64,000 bases of DNA from Thermus antranikianii DSM 12462 (GTDB lineage Bacteria; Deinococcota; Deinococci; Deinococcales; Thermaceae), in contig NZ_AUIW01000001.1 of NCBI RefSeq assembly GCF_000423905.1, positions 276,906 through 340,905 of the forward strand. Direction: 5' to 3'. The translations under genes were made by a program, and so were the position numbers. Every line of letters begins with the position of its first letter. Within the stretch, counting starts at the first letter, position 1. The notes beneath the pieces were generated by a model that saw nothing but the letters and a program-made list of their open reading frames with translations, was not told the DNA's origin and ran no database searches. Shown here in pieces: positions 20,532 to 29,082 of this stretch.

Positions 20532-21425
20532 ATGCAGGCCCTCCTCAACACGGTCCTTCCCGTGGCCCTGGTGGTCTTCTCCGGGTATCTGTTGGGAAAG
20601 CGCATCCCCATGGACCTCACCACCTTAAGCCGCCTTACCCTCTACCTCCTGGTGCCCGCCCTCATCTTTGACGCCATGTATCGGGCGGAGTACTCCCGGG
20701 AAGGCCTGGTGGGCCTTGCCTTGGGCTTTGCCCTCACCTACCTCCTCCTCTTTCTGGCCATCACCGGGATAGCCAAACTCCTTGGCCTCTCCCCCGAGGC
20801 CGCTAAGTCCCTTCTCGTCTGCAGCCTGTTCCCCAACTCCGGCAACATGGGGCTTTCCCTGGTCTACTTTGCCCTAGGAGAAGAGGGCCTAAGGCGGGCC
20901 GTGGTGTACTTCATCCTCTCCAGCGTGGTCATGTTCGGCCTGGGGCCGGCCTTCATAAGGGGAGGCGGCCTCAAGGAAGGGCTCCTTTTCACCCTGCGCC
21001 TGCCCCTCTTTTACGCCCTCCTTCTGGGCCTGCTGCTGAAGGCCCTGGGGGTAAGCCTTCCCTTCCGCCTGGACGAGGGCCTACACCTCATGGGCCAAGC
21101 GGCCATCCCCGTTCTCCTCCTCACCCTGGGAATGCAGATGAGCCAGACCCGCTTCCAGGTGGGGGCCTTTGAGGGAGTGGCCAGCAGCCTGCGGCTCCTC
21201 CTGGCCCCCCTTCTGGCCTACGGGGTGGGGTTCATCCTGGGCCTTCCCCGCCTGGAGCACCAGGTCCTGGTCCTGCAGTCGGCTACCCCTGTGGCGGTGA
21301 ACGCCTTCCTCCTCACCCGGGAGTTTGGGGGGGAAGCCCTGCGGGTGGCCAGGAGCGTGGTGGTTTCCACCTTCCTAGCCTTCCTGACCATTCCCCTTTT
21401 CCTCCTCCTCATCGGGGTCCGGTAG
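20532..21425 (+). CDS. AEC-family (auxin efflux carrier-like) permease
   Basis: This 297-residue membrane protein has about ten helices in two five-helix halves and the Asn-containing segment FPNSGNMGLSLVYFALG (about 97-113) typical of the AEC family. Members transport malate, malonate or other organic acids, or are uncharacterised; the substrate cannot be read. Expressed from its own leaderless promoter, divergent from the OCD-like gene. Its 3' end overlaps the oppositely oriented lipoprotein gene by 51 bp, the longest convergent overlap in the window. Confidence 0.78.
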   Translation: MQALLNTVLPVALVVFSGYLLGKRIPMDLTTLSRLTLYLLVPALIFDAMYRAEYSREGLVGLALGFALTYLLLFLAITGIAKLLGLSPEAAKSLLVCSLFPNSGNMGLSLVYFALGEEGLRRAVVYFILSSVVMFGLGPAFIRGGGLKEGLLFTLRLPLFYALLLGLLLKALGVSLPFRLDEGLHLMGQAAIPVLLLTLGMQMSQTRFQVGAFEGVASSLRLLLAPLLAYGVGFILGLPRLEHQVLVLQSATPVAVNAFLLTREFGGEALRVARSVVVSTFLAFLTIPLFLLLIGVR

Positions 21426-21785
21426 CCTGGGCGTCCCCAGGTCCAGCTGGAAAAGAACCCCACCCGCCCAAAGCCCCACCAGGCGGTGGTAGCCCTGGCT
21501 CAAGGGAAAGGAAACCCGGTAGGAGCCCGGCTCCTCTAGAAACAGGGCTTTCTCCTGGAGCAAAGCCTCCTCCCGGAACCACTTGAGGTGAAGGTAGCCC
21601 GGGGAAGGAAGGCGCTCCACCCTGAGAACCAGGAAGGCCTCCTCTGAGCCCTTCTCCAGGCGGGCCACCACAAAAGGCCTTTCCAGGGGCAGGGGCTTGC
21701 CCGGGTCCAGGGGCAGGAAGGTGTAGCGGCAGCCCGCGAGGAAAAGGAGGAGCGCCACACCCCCAAGCCAGCCGAAGGTCTTCAC
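21375..21785 (-). CDS. Small predicted lipoprotein
   Basis: This 136-residue protein begins with a hydrophobic signal and the lipobox LAGC (about 14-17), so it is predicted to be lipid-anchored. The rest is a single soluble domain of unknown type ending in an acidic tail (DPDEEEEKGN). The GTG at 21785 is chosen because it starts the signal peptide and lies a few bases after GGGGAGG. It overlaps rsmE upstream by 4 bp and is co-transcribed with the methyltransferases. Its last 51 bp lie antisense to the AEC gene. Confidence 0.65.
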   Translation of the reverse strand: MKTFGWLGGVALLLFLAGCRYTFLPLDPGKPLPLERPFVVARLEKGSEEAFLVLRVERLPSPGYLHLKWFREEALLQEKALFLEEPGSYRVSFPLSQGYHRLVGLWAGGVLFQLDLGTPRLPDPDEEEEKGNGQEG

Positions 21786-22468
21786 CTCCCCTCCCCGGCG
21801 GTGCACAAGGCCAGGAGGGCGATGGCCGCCGTTTCCGCCCGCAGAATCCTCCGGCCCAGGAAGACCGGGGTAAAGCCCTTTTCCTGCAAAAGCTCCACTT
21901 CCTCCTCCGCGAATCCCCCCTCCGGCCCCACCGCTAAAGCCAAGGGTTTCTTTAGGTCCAACACCTCCCGCACCAAGACCTTGGCTCCCAGATGGGCCAC
22001 TAGCCCTTGGCCCACCTGGGGCACCTCTTTAAGGGGAATGGGAGGCAGGACCTCTGGCACCCTTAGCCTCCCCGACTGCTTGGCCGCCTCCACGGCGATG
22101 GCCTGAAGCCTTTTCAGCTTCCCCTCCCCCATCTCCTTGGGCACGGAGTGCCGGGTGACGAGGGGTTGGATGCGGGTGGCCCCGAGCTCCGTGGCCGCGC
22201 GCACCACCTCGGAAAGCTTGTCCCCCTTTAAAAGGGCGGGGTAGAGGGCCACCTCCACCCCCACCTCCCGCTCCGGGCGCCGTTCCTCCAGGATGCGGTA
22301 GCGCACCGGTGGCCCCAGCTCCACCACCTCCGCCAGGGCCTCCCGGTCCGCGTCAAAGACGGTGAACCGGTCTCCCACCTTGGCCCGCAGCACCTCCAGG
22401 AGGTGCCGGCTTTCCCTTAAGGGAAGCACCCCGGTAAGGCCTGGGCTATAGGCGCGGTGCGGGCGCAT
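21782..22468 (-). CDS. rsmE: 16S rRNA m3U1498 methyltransferase RsmE
   Basis: This 228-residue SPOUT methyltransferase has a PUA-like N-terminal domain starting RPHRAY, then a C-terminal knot domain with ALAVGPEGGFAEEEVELL and LGRRILRAETAAIALL. These are the SAM-binding loops of RsmE (PF04452), which methylates U1498 in the decoding region of 16S rRNA. The gene follows prmA and overlaps the lipoprotein gene. The pair prmA-rsmE is a common arrangement in bacteria. Confidence 0.93.
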   Translation of the reverse strand: MRPHRAYSPGLTGVLPLRESRHLLEVLRAKVGDRFTVFDADREALAEVVELGPPVRYRILEERRPEREVGVEVALYPALLKGDKLSEVVRAATELGATRIQPLVTRHSVPKEMGEGKLKRLQAIAVEAAKQSGRLRVPEVLPPIPLKEVPQVGQGLVAHLGAKVLVREVLDLKKPLALAVGPEGGFAEEEVELLQEKGFTPVFLGRRILRAETAAIALLALCTAGEGR

Positions 22469-22471
22469 GGC

Positions 22472-23236
22472 TCAGATCCCGTAGGCCAGCAACACCCACT
22501 CCCCTTCCCTCTCCTCCTCCAGGAGGGAGAAGCCTTCCCTGGCCATGGCCTCCTTCACCAGGGAAGCCTTTTCCAAAAGGATCCCCGTGAGGAGGAGCCT
22601 CCCCCCAGGGGCCAGAGCCTGGCGGTAGCGGGAAGCAAGCTCCCGGTGAAGCTCCGCAAACAGGTTGGCCACCAGGAGATCAAAGGGCCCGTGAGGTAGG
22701 GCTTCCTCGAGGCTACCCGGGAGGAAGCAGACCCCGGCCCCGTTTCTTCTGGCGTTCTCCTCCGCCTGGGGAAGCACGGTTTCGTCAATATCCACCCCCA
22801 AGGCCTTGCCCCCCAGCTTGGCAGCGGCGATGGCCAGGATGCCCGAGCCCGTGCCCAGGTCCAGCACCCTTTCCCCAGGACGCAGGTGGCGGGCCAAGGC
22901 GGAAAGGGCCAGGCGGGTGGTCTCGTGGTGCCCGGTGCCGAAGGCCATGCCGGGCTCGATCACCAAAGGAATCCCCTCCCCCTCCCAGGGGTGCCAGGGA
23001 GCCAGCACCACGAAGGGCCCAGCCCACACGGGCTTAAGGTCTCGCCGCCAGGCGGAAAGCCAGTCCTCGTCGGGGAGCTCCTCCCATACTCCCCCAAAGG
23101 GGAGGTCCAGAGGAGCAGGGAAATAGGCCCACACCTCCCCCTCCCGCTCCTCGAGGCCCCGGGCCCCCCGGTCAAAGAGATCGGGGATCAGGGGGTCCAG
23201 TTCCGCCGCCGTGCCCTTCAGGCGGTAAACCCACAC
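22472..23236 (-). CDS. prmA: Ribosomal protein L11 methyltransferase PrmA
   Basis: This 254-residue protein equals the T. thermophilus PrmA length. The N-terminal L11-recognition domain is joined by a linker to a Rossmann methyltransferase with the motif VLDLGTGSGILAIAAAKLG (about 122-140). The substrate-binding pattern VIEPGMAFGTGHHETT is just before it. It trimethylates several amino groups of L11. The GTG start lies 6 nt after a TAGAAT box that overlaps the last codons of the SufR-like gene, so it is probably leaderless. Confidence 0.93.
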   Translation of the reverse strand: MWVYRLKGTAAELDPLIPDLFDRGARGLEEREGEVWAYFPAPLDLPFGGVWEELPDEDWLSAWRRDLKPVWAGPFVVLAPWHPWEGEGIPLVIEPGMAFGTGHHETTRLALSALARHLRPGERVLDLGTGSGILAIAAAKLGGKALGVDIDETVLPQAEENARRNGAGVCFLPGSLEEALPHGPFDLLVANLFAELHRELASRYRQALAPGGRLLLTGILLEKASLVKEAMAREGFSLLEEEREGEWVLLAYGI

Positions 23237-23240
23237 CCCG

Positions 23241-23837
23241 CTATTCTACCCGGTACCGGCAACAGCTTCCCCCCTCCGCCAGCCTCTCCTCCCGCAACAA
23301 GGGCAGGCCCAGCAACTCCTGGTAGGCGAGGAGTTCGCTTTGGCAAAGGGCCTCGTGCTCCCGGGAGAGGGCCAGCTTGGGGCAGCGCTTCTGGCAAAGG
23401 TACAGCCTTCCCCCTTCCTCCACCACCTCCGCCTCATAGCCCTGCTCCCTCAGGAACTGGGCCAGGCGGGCGAGCCGTTCCCTGAGGGGAAGGGCCTCCA
23501 GGTTCAAGGAAGCAAAAAGGCTACGGTTCCTTTCCAAAAGGAGGCGCACCACCCCCTCCCGGCCCAGAACCCTCTCCATCTCCCTAAGCACATCCCCGCA
23601 AAGGGCAGCGTAGGGAGCCTCTCTATCCTGGGCCATGTAAAGGCGGTAAGGCCGGCCCCGGCCCAGGCACTTCCGCACCTCCGAGCGCACCAGGCCCCGG
23701 GCCTCGAGGTCCTGTAGGTGCTTCAGAACCGCCACCCGGCTTACCCCCAGGGCTTCGGCCAGCTCCTTGGCGGTATAGGGCCTTAGCCTCAGGAGGTCCA
23801 AAACCCGTTCCTTGGTGCCTTCCAGAACTAGGGCCAT
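23241..23837 (-). CDS. SufR-like Fe-S-sensing transcriptional regulator
   Basis: This 198-residue protein has an N-terminal winged helix (AKELAEALGVSRVAVLKHLQ, about 23-42). The C-terminal half carries cysteines at 148, 152, 165, 192 and 193, resembling the CX12CX13CX14C-type cluster site of SufR repressors. SufR controls Fe-S assembly genes with its own cluster as the sensor. It lies 1 nt downstream of mrp, an Fe-S scaffold or carrier gene, which fits. Spacing is not the canonical SufR pattern, so the regulon may differ; HTH_20/DeoR-like naming is the alternative. Confidence 0.7.
   Translation of the reverse strand: MALVLEGTKERVLDLLRLRPYTAKELAEALGVSRVAVLKHLQDLEARGLVRSEVRKCLGRGRPYRLYMAQDREAPYAALCGDVLREMERVLGREGVVRLLLERNRSLFASLNLEALPLRERLARLAQFLREQGYEAEVVEEGGRLYLCQKRCPKLALSREHEALCQSELLAYQELLGLPLLREERLAEGGSCCRYRVE
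23243..23248 (-). promoter_or_regulatory. -10 box for prmA inside the end of the SufR-like gene
   Basis: On the minus strand TAGAAT spans the final codons GTA GAA and part of the stop TAG. The prmA GTG follows 6 nt later, giving a leaderless internal promoter. Confidence 0.5.
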
Positions 23838-23838
23838 A

Positions 23839-24891
23839 TCAGGCCATGGGCAAGGCGATAAAGGCTTGCACGCTCAAGGCAGCCGCCAGCTCCCGGGCCG
23901 CCCTTCTGAAGGCCTCCGCCTCCGGGCCTTCCGGGTTCTCCACCAGGATGGGCCTTCCCCTATCCCCGCTCTCCCGCAAGGGTAGGGTAAGGGGAATCTC
24001 CCCTAGGAAGCGGGTCTTGAGCTTTTCCGCAAGCCGCCGGCCCCCACCTTCCCCAAAGATGGGGGTGGGCTTTCCGCAGTGGGGGCAGAGGAAGTGGCTC
24101 ATGTTTTCCAGTACCCCCAAAAGGGGCACCTGCACCTTCTTGAACATATCGGCAGCCCTTTCCGCATCGATTAGGGCCACCTCCTGCGGGGTGGTCACGA
24201 TCACCCCGCCGGAAACCTTGGTGAGCTGGGCCAGGCTAAGCTGCACATCCCCGGTACCTGGGGGTAGGTCCACCACCAGGTAGTCCAGCTCCCCCCAGTT
24301 CACCTCCTCCAGAAACTGTTTGATGGTTCCGTGGAGAATGGGCCCCCGCCAGATCATGGCCTGGCCAGGGGGAACGATGTTGGCGATGGACAGGACCTTG
24401 AGGCCAAAGGCCTCGAGGGGAAGGATCTTCCGGTGCTGGTCCACCTTGAGCCTCTCCCCCTCCAGGCTGAACATCTTGGCCTGGCTGGGCCCGTAGAGGT
24501 CAGCGTCCAAGAGGCCCACCCGGGCCCCCTCCTGCAAGAGGGCCAGGGCCAGGTTGGCGGCCACGGTGCTCTTGCCCACCCCCCCCTTGCCGGAGCCCAC
24601 CGCCACCACGTGCTTCACCCCGGGGATGGGGTACTGCTCGGGAGCCTTAACCCCACCGCCGAAACGCACCCGCACCTCCTCCACCCCCAAAGGATGAAGG
24701 GCCCGCCTGATGTCCGCTTCTATCTGGCCCTTTAAGGGACAGGCGGGGGTGGTGAGGTTGATCAGGAGGTCCACCCGGCCTCCCTCCAGATTTATCTCCC
24801 CCACCATGCCCAAGGAAACCAGGTCTTTCCCCAGCTCGGGGTCCATCACCGTGCGCAGGGCCTCGAGGACCCGCTCTTCCGTAAGCGCCAT
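23839..24891 (-). CDS. mrp: Mrp/ApbC-type Fe-S cluster carrier ATPase
   Basis: This 350-residue P-loop protein opens with a MIP18/DUF59 domain (ALTEERVLEALRTVMDPELG), then a deviant Walker A AVGSGKGGVGKSTVAANLA. C-terminal CPHCGKPTPIFGEGGG carries the CXXC that binds a bridging [4Fe-4S] cluster between subunits. It transfers clusters to apoproteins. The ATG at 24891 gives the conserved N-terminus. A longer frame upstream overlaps the divergent gene start. It precedes the SufR-like regulator on the same strand, consistent with Fe-S homeostasis. Confidence 0.9.
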   Translation of the reverse strand: MALTEERVLEALRTVMDPELGKDLVSLGMVGEINLEGGRVDLLINLTTPACPLKGQIEADIRRALHPLGVEEVRVRFGGGVKAPEQYPIPGVKHVVAVGSGKGGVGKSTVAANLALALLQEGARVGLLDADLYGPSQAKMFSLEGERLKVDQHRKILPLEAFGLKVLSIANIVPPGQAMIWRGPILHGTIKQFLEEVNWGELDYLVVDLPPGTGDVQLSLAQLTKVSGGVIVTTPQEVALIDAERAADMFKKVQVPLLGVLENMSHFLCPHCGKPTPIFGEGGGRRLAEKLKTRFLGEIPLTLPLRESGDRGRPILVENPEGPEAEAFRRAARELAAALSVQAFIALPMA

Positions 24892-24974
24892 ACCGGGCTC
24901 AGGGTATACCCGGATATGGTTTTGGGCAAGGGGGGGACTCACAGTTTTCATCAAAACCCTCCTGAGGCCTGGGC

Positions 24975-24980
24975 TAATAT
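24975..24980 (+). promoter_or_regulatory. -10 box for leaderless unknown gene
   Basis: TAATAT is followed by 8 nt and the ATG at 24989. It diverges from mrp, whose start is about 100 bp away. Confidence 0.5.
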
Positions 24981-24988
24981 GGATTTGC

Positions 24989-25594
24989 ATGTACCCCGAG
25001 TGGCGGAAGCAACCCTTCTTTGAACTCCACCTGGCCTGGCTGATTCAGGGACCCAGGGGCTACGATCTCCTCTTCAAGATCAACCCCTATAGCCTTTACA
25101 AAACCCGTGAGGAAGCCCTGGAGGCCGCCAAAACCCTCCTTAAAGGGGAGAGGCTGGACCAGGATCCCAAGGTGGGAAGGAACAAGGCTCCCGTGCTCCT
25201 TTCCTCGGAGGACCGCACCCGCTTCCTGGTCCTGTTGGAAAGCGGCAAGGCCCTTTTGCCCCTGGACCGCTATGCCCTTTTGGGGGAGATCGCCTTGGTG
25301 GAGGAGCGCCTTCTCCACCGGGCTCCCTTCCGGGACCCCAGCAACGTCCTCCATAGCCTCGAGGGCCTTCCCGTCCGGCTCCTCCACACACCCATCAACG
25401 ACCCCGAAGCGGATTCGAGGGAGGTATCCCAGGGGATCCTCCAGCTGGAACCGGAAGGGATCCGGGTGGGGGAAACCTTCCTGGCCATCCCTGGGGAAAC
25501 CCCGATAGAGGGCCTGGCCTACGAGGATGCCTTCTTCGACCTGGGGGAGGGCCACTACTACCTCTATGCGCTTTCCAGCTCCACGCCCTCGTAG
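24989..25594 (+). CDS. Conserved-looking protein of unknown function
   Basis: This 201-residue soluble protein has no motif I recognise and no signal or helix. It begins MYPEWRKQPFFELHLAWLIQ and carries repeated short Lys/Glu-rich helical stretches. Codon use is like its neighbours, so the frame is real. It diverges from mrp. The end overlaps a decayed Uma2 gene on the other strand by 31 bp. Confidence 0.6.
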   Translation: MYPEWRKQPFFELHLAWLIQGPRGYDLLFKINPYSLYKTREEALEAAKTLLKGERLDQDPKVGRNKAPVLLSSEDRTRFLVLLESGKALLPLDRYALLGEIALVEERLLHRAPFRDPSNVLHSLEGLPVRLLHTPINDPEADSREVSQGILQLEPEGIRVGETFLAIPGETPIEGLAYEDAFFDLGEGHYYLYALSSSTPS

Positions 25595-25869
25595 GGGGCT
25601 TCGAGGTCCAAGGCCGCTTCCGGGCAAGGCAGAACTACCCGCCCCGCCGCGTAACGCCTCCCACCTGAAGCCTCCTTCCCCCCTACGGTAAAGCTCCAGG
25701 CGCGGCTCCCGGGTGCTCACCAGAAGATACGCCTGAGGTTATGGGTCTTGCTGGTCCCGGCCATAGCGTGGGGGAAACCGCCCATCAGCCCATGGCGCAC
25801 GGGGCTTCCTTCCTCCATTTCTAGGTAGGCAGTGAAGGACATGGGCAAGGCCCGAGCTACTTCCCCCAT
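25564..25869 (-). pseudogene. Decayed Uma2-family (DUF820) nuclease-like gene with internal deletion
   Basis: On the minus strand an ATG at 25869 opens a frame reading MGEVARALPMSFTAYLEMEE, then SPVRHGLMGGFPHAMAG and THNLRRIFW-stop. This is like the N-terminus of Uma2 proteins. After that stop a second frame gives VSTREPRLELYRR and, shifted by one base, VVLPCPEAALDLEAPYEGVEL before TAG at 25566-25564. This is the usual Uma2 C-terminus. Roughly the middle half, containing the PD-(D/E)XK core, is missing. Uma2 genes are multicopy in Thermus and Deinococcus. This explains the gap ahead of valS. Confidence 0.75.
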
Positions 25870-25932
25870 GCCAACCTCATCCTAACACCCCCTGAACGCA
25901 CCCCACCCAGCTTGGGTAAACTATCGGACAGC

Positions 25933-28521
25933 ATGGACCTACCCAAGGCCTACGACCCCAAGACCGTGGAACCCAAGTGGGCGGAGAAGTGGGCGAACAA
26001 CCCCTTCGTGGCCAACCCCAAAAGCGGCAAGACCCCCTTCGTCATCTTCATGCCACCCCCCAACGTGACGGGAAGCCTCCACATGGGCCATGCCCTGGAC
26101 AACTCCCTACAGGATGCCCTCATCCGCTATAAGCGCATGCAAGGGTATGAAGCCGTGTGGCTTCCCGGAACCGACCATGCGGGCATCGCCACCCAGGTGG
26201 TGGTGGAAAGGCTTCTCCTGAAGGAGGGCAAGACCCGGCACGACCTGGGACGGGAGGCCTTCCTGAAGCGGGTTTGGGAGTGGAAGGAGGAATCGGGGGG
26301 TACCATCCTAAAGCAACTCAAACGCCTTGGGGCCAGCGCCGACTGGAGCCGGGAGGCCTTCACCATGGATGAGGTCCGCTCCAAGGCGGTGCGCTACGCC
26401 TTCAGCCGCTACTATCACGAGGGCCTGGCCTACCGAGCCCCCCGCCTGGTCAACTGGTGCCCCCGGTGCGAGACCACGCTTTCGGACCTGGAGGTGGAAA
26501 CGGAGCCCACCCCGGGCAAGCTCTACACCCTGGCCTACGAGGTGGAAGGCGGCGAACGCATCGCCATCGCCACCGTAAGGCCGGAAACCGTCTTCGCTGA
26601 CCAGGCCATCGCCGTCCACCCCGAGGACGAGCGCTACCGGCACCTTATCGGCAAAAAGGCCCGCATCCCCCTCACGAGCATCTGGATCCCCATCCTGGCG
26701 GACAGTGCCGTGGAGCGGGAGTTCGGTACCGGGGCCCTCAAAGTGACCCCAGCGCACGACCCCTTGGACTACGAGATCGGGGAACGGCACGGACTCGAGG
26801 CGGTTTCCGTCATCAACTTGGAAGGGCGTATGGAAGGGGAACGGGTGCCGGAAGCCCTAAGGGGCCTGGACCGGTTTGAGGCCAGGAAAAAGGCCGTGGA
26901 GCTTTTCCGGGAAGCGGGGCACCTTCTCAAGGAGGAGGACTACACCATCCAGATGGCCACCTGCTCCCGCTGCGGCACCCCCTTGGAGTACGCCATCTTC
27001 CCCCAGTGGTGGCTTTCCATGAAGCCCCTGGCGGAAAAGGTGATCAGGGGCCTGGAACGGGATGAGATCGCCTTCGTACCCGAGCGCTGGAAGAAGGTAA
27101 ACCTGGACTGGCTAAAGAATGTTCGGGACTGGAACATCTCCCGCCAGCTCTGGTGGGGGCACCAGATCCCTGCCTGGTACTGCCAGGACTGCCAGGCGGT
27201 GAACGTGCCCCACCCCGAGCGCTACCTGGAAGACCCCAGCACCTGCGAGGCCTGCGGAAGCCCAAACCTCAAGCGGGATGAAGACGTCTTTGACACCTGG
27301 TTCTCCTCGGCCCTTTGGCCCCTTTCCACCCTGGGTTGGCCCGAGGAAACGGAGGACCTTAAGGCCTTCTACCCCGGGGACGTCCTGGTCACGGGCTACG
27401 ACATCCTCTTCCTATGGGTGAGCCGCATGGAGGTCTCCGGTTACCACTTCCGGGGGGAAAGGCCCTTTAAGACCGTACTCCTCCACGGCCTCGTCCTGGA
27501 CGAGAAGGGACAAAAGATGTCCAAATCCAAGGGGAACGTCATAGATCCCCTGGAAATGGTGGAGCGCTATGGAGCGGACGCCCTCCGCTTTGCCCTCACC
27601 TATCTGGCCACCGGAGGCCAGGACATCAGGCTGGACCTCCGCTGGCTGGAAATGGCCCGGAACTTCGCCAACAAGCTCTATAATGCCGCTCGCTTTGTGC
27701 TCCTGAGCCGGGAGGCCTTCCAGGCCAAGGCGGAAGAGCCCACCCTGGCCGACCGCTTCATGCAAAGCCGCCTGAGCCGAGGGGTGAAGGAGATCACTGC
27801 CCTTTACGAGGCCCTGGACCTGGCCCAGGCGGCCCGGGAGGTGTATGAGCTGGTCTGGAGCGAGTTCTGCGACTGGTACCTGGAGGCCAGCAAGCCAGCC
27901 CTCAAGGCAGGAAACGCCTTTACCCTACGCACCCTCGAGGAAACCCTCGCCACCCTCCTGAAGCTCCTCCACCCCATCATGCCCTTCCTCACCAGCGAGC
28001 TCTACCAGGCCCTCACGGGCAAGGAGGAACTGGCCCTCGAGGCCTGGCCCCAACCCAAGGCCACGGACGAGGAAGCCGAAGCCCGGTTTGAAGCCCTCAA
28101 GCAGGCGGTAACGGCGGTGCGGGCCCTAAAGGCCGAAGCCGGGCTTCCCTTGGCCCAGGAGGTGCGGGTCTACCTGGAAGGGGAAGCTACGCCCGTGGTG
28201 GAAAACCAGGAGGTCTTCCGCTTCTTGGCCCGGGCCGAGCTGTTATCCGAGCGGCCCAATAGGGCCCTGGTGAAGGCCATGCCCAAGGTGACGGTGCGCA
28301 TGCCCTTGGAGGGCCTTCTGGACGTGGAGGAGTGGAGGCGTCGGCAGGAGAAGCGCCTGCAAGAACTCCTGGCCCTGGCGGAAAGGAGCCAGAAAAAGCT
28401 TTCCGCCCCTGGCTTCCGGGAGAAGGCTCCCAAGGAGGTGGTGGAGGCCGAGGAGGAAAGGCTTAAGGAAAACCTGGCCCAGATCGAGCGCATCCGGGAG
28501 GCCCTCAGCCAAATAGGGTAA
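25933..28521 (+). CDS. valS: Valyl-tRNA synthetase
   Basis: This 862-residue class I synthetase has exactly the length of the T. thermophilus enzyme, starting MDLPKAYDPKTVEPKW. It has the HIGH motif as HMGH (about 50-53), the CP1 editing domain inserted after it, zinc-binding cysteine pairs (CPRC, CSRC, CQDC, CEAC), and KMSKS. A C-terminal coiled coil rich in Arg, Glu and Leu (from about 800) contacts the tRNA. It charges tRNA-Val and edits Thr misacylation. A TAAACT hexamer 10 nt upstream may serve as -10. The gene ends tail to tail with the next, overlapping 17 bp. Confidence 0.97.
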   Translation: MDLPKAYDPKTVEPKWAEKWANNPFVANPKSGKTPFVIFMPPPNVTGSLHMGHALDNSLQDALIRYKRMQGYEAVWLPGTDHAGIATQVVVERLLLKEGKTRHDLGREAFLKRVWEWKEESGGTILKQLKRLGASADWSREAFTMDEVRSKAVRYAFSRYYHEGLAYRAPRLVNWCPRCETTLSDLEVETEPTPGKLYTLAYEVEGGERIAIATVRPETVFADQAIAVHPEDERYRHLIGKKARIPLTSIWIPILADSAVEREFGTGALKVTPAHDPLDYEIGERHGLEAVSVINLEGRMEGERVPEALRGLDRFEARKKAVELFREAGHLLKEEDYTIQMATCSRCGTPLEYAIFPQWWLSMKPLAEKVIRGLERDEIAFVPERWKKVNLDWLKNVRDWNISRQLWWGHQIPAWYCQDCQAVNVPHPERYLEDPSTCEACGSPNLKRDEDVFDTWFSSALWPLSTLGWPEETEDLKAFYPGDVLVTGYDILFLWVSRMEVSGYHFRGERPFKTVLLHGLVLDEKGQKMSKSKGNVIDPLEMVERYGADALRFALTYLATGGQDIRLDLRWLEMARNFANKLYNAARFVLLSREAFQAKAEEPTLADRFMQSRLSRGVKEITALYEALDLAQAAREVYELVWSEFCDWYLEASKPALKAGNAFTLRTLEETLATLLKLLHPIMPFLTSELYQALTGKEELALEAWPQPKATDEEAEARFEALKQAVTAVRALKAEAGLPLAQEVRVYLEGEATPVVENQEVFRFLARAELLSERPNRALVKAMPKVTVRMPLEGLLDVEEWRRRQEKRLQELLALAERSQKKLSAPGFREKAPKEVVEAEEERLKENLAQIERIREALSQIG

Positions 28522-29068
28522 GCCGGGGGTCTTGGGCCTCCCCCGGAGCCTCGGCCACCGCCTCGGCCAGGCGCAGGTTTAAAGTAATGAAGGGAAAGCT
28601 TTCCAGAGGCGTAAGGTCCACGATGGGTTTGTTGGGGGTGAGGACGTACAGCTTGGCCTCGAGGAGGGTCTGGAAGGGTTTGGTTTGGGAAAGATGGTCG
28701 GAAAGCCGGACCCCCCGGGGAAGCAGAAGGTCGCCCGCAAGGAGGTAATCCCCATAGAGAAAGGCAAGCCTCCGCCTTTCCAAAAGGGACGGGCTGGTAC
28801 GGGGCTCGCTGGGCTTCCCACCCACCACCCACTGGATCCGCTCCTTGCGCAAGGCCAGGAATCCGGTGCTGGCCTTGAGGTCCTTGGCCTCCGGGGGATG
28901 GGTGTAGCCCGGGGTGTAAAGGAGGGCGCCAGTGACCGGAAGATAGGGCTTCTCCTGGTTCAAAAGATCGGCGGTGCCTGCCCCGGGCACCAGGTAGATG
29001 AGCCCGTAGACCCGGTAAGCCTGAGTGTAGATCCTGGCCTCATGAACTTCCCGCGGCTGCTTGTACAC
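28505..29068 (-). CDS. Protein of unknown function
   Basis: This 187-residue protein is not recognised. It has a GTG start at 29068 in the order MYKQPREVHEARIYTQ, with AGGGGGTGAAGG upstream as a likely ribosome site. It is hydrophilic with alternating beta-like stretches (YRVYGLIYLVPGAG, RLAFLYGDYLLAGDLLLPRG) and no signal peptide. It may share a transcript with recJ, which ends 14 nt before it. Its 3' end overlaps valS by 17 bp. Confidence 0.6.
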   Translation of the reverse strand: MYKQPREVHEARIYTQAYRVYGLIYLVPGAGTADLLNQEKPYLPVTGALLYTPGYTHPPEAKDLKASTGFLALRKERIQWVVGGKPSEPRTSPSLLERRRLAFLYGDYLLAGDLLLPRGVRLSDHLSQTKPFQTLLEAKLYVLTPNKPIVDLTPLESFPFITLNLRLAEAVAEAPGEAQDPRLTLFG

Positions 29069-29082
29069 CCTTCACCCCCTGC

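Noticed and set aside
25595..25932. Treating the region before valS as an empty intergenic gap
   Set aside because: Two pieces of a Uma2 gene can be read in it on the minus strand.
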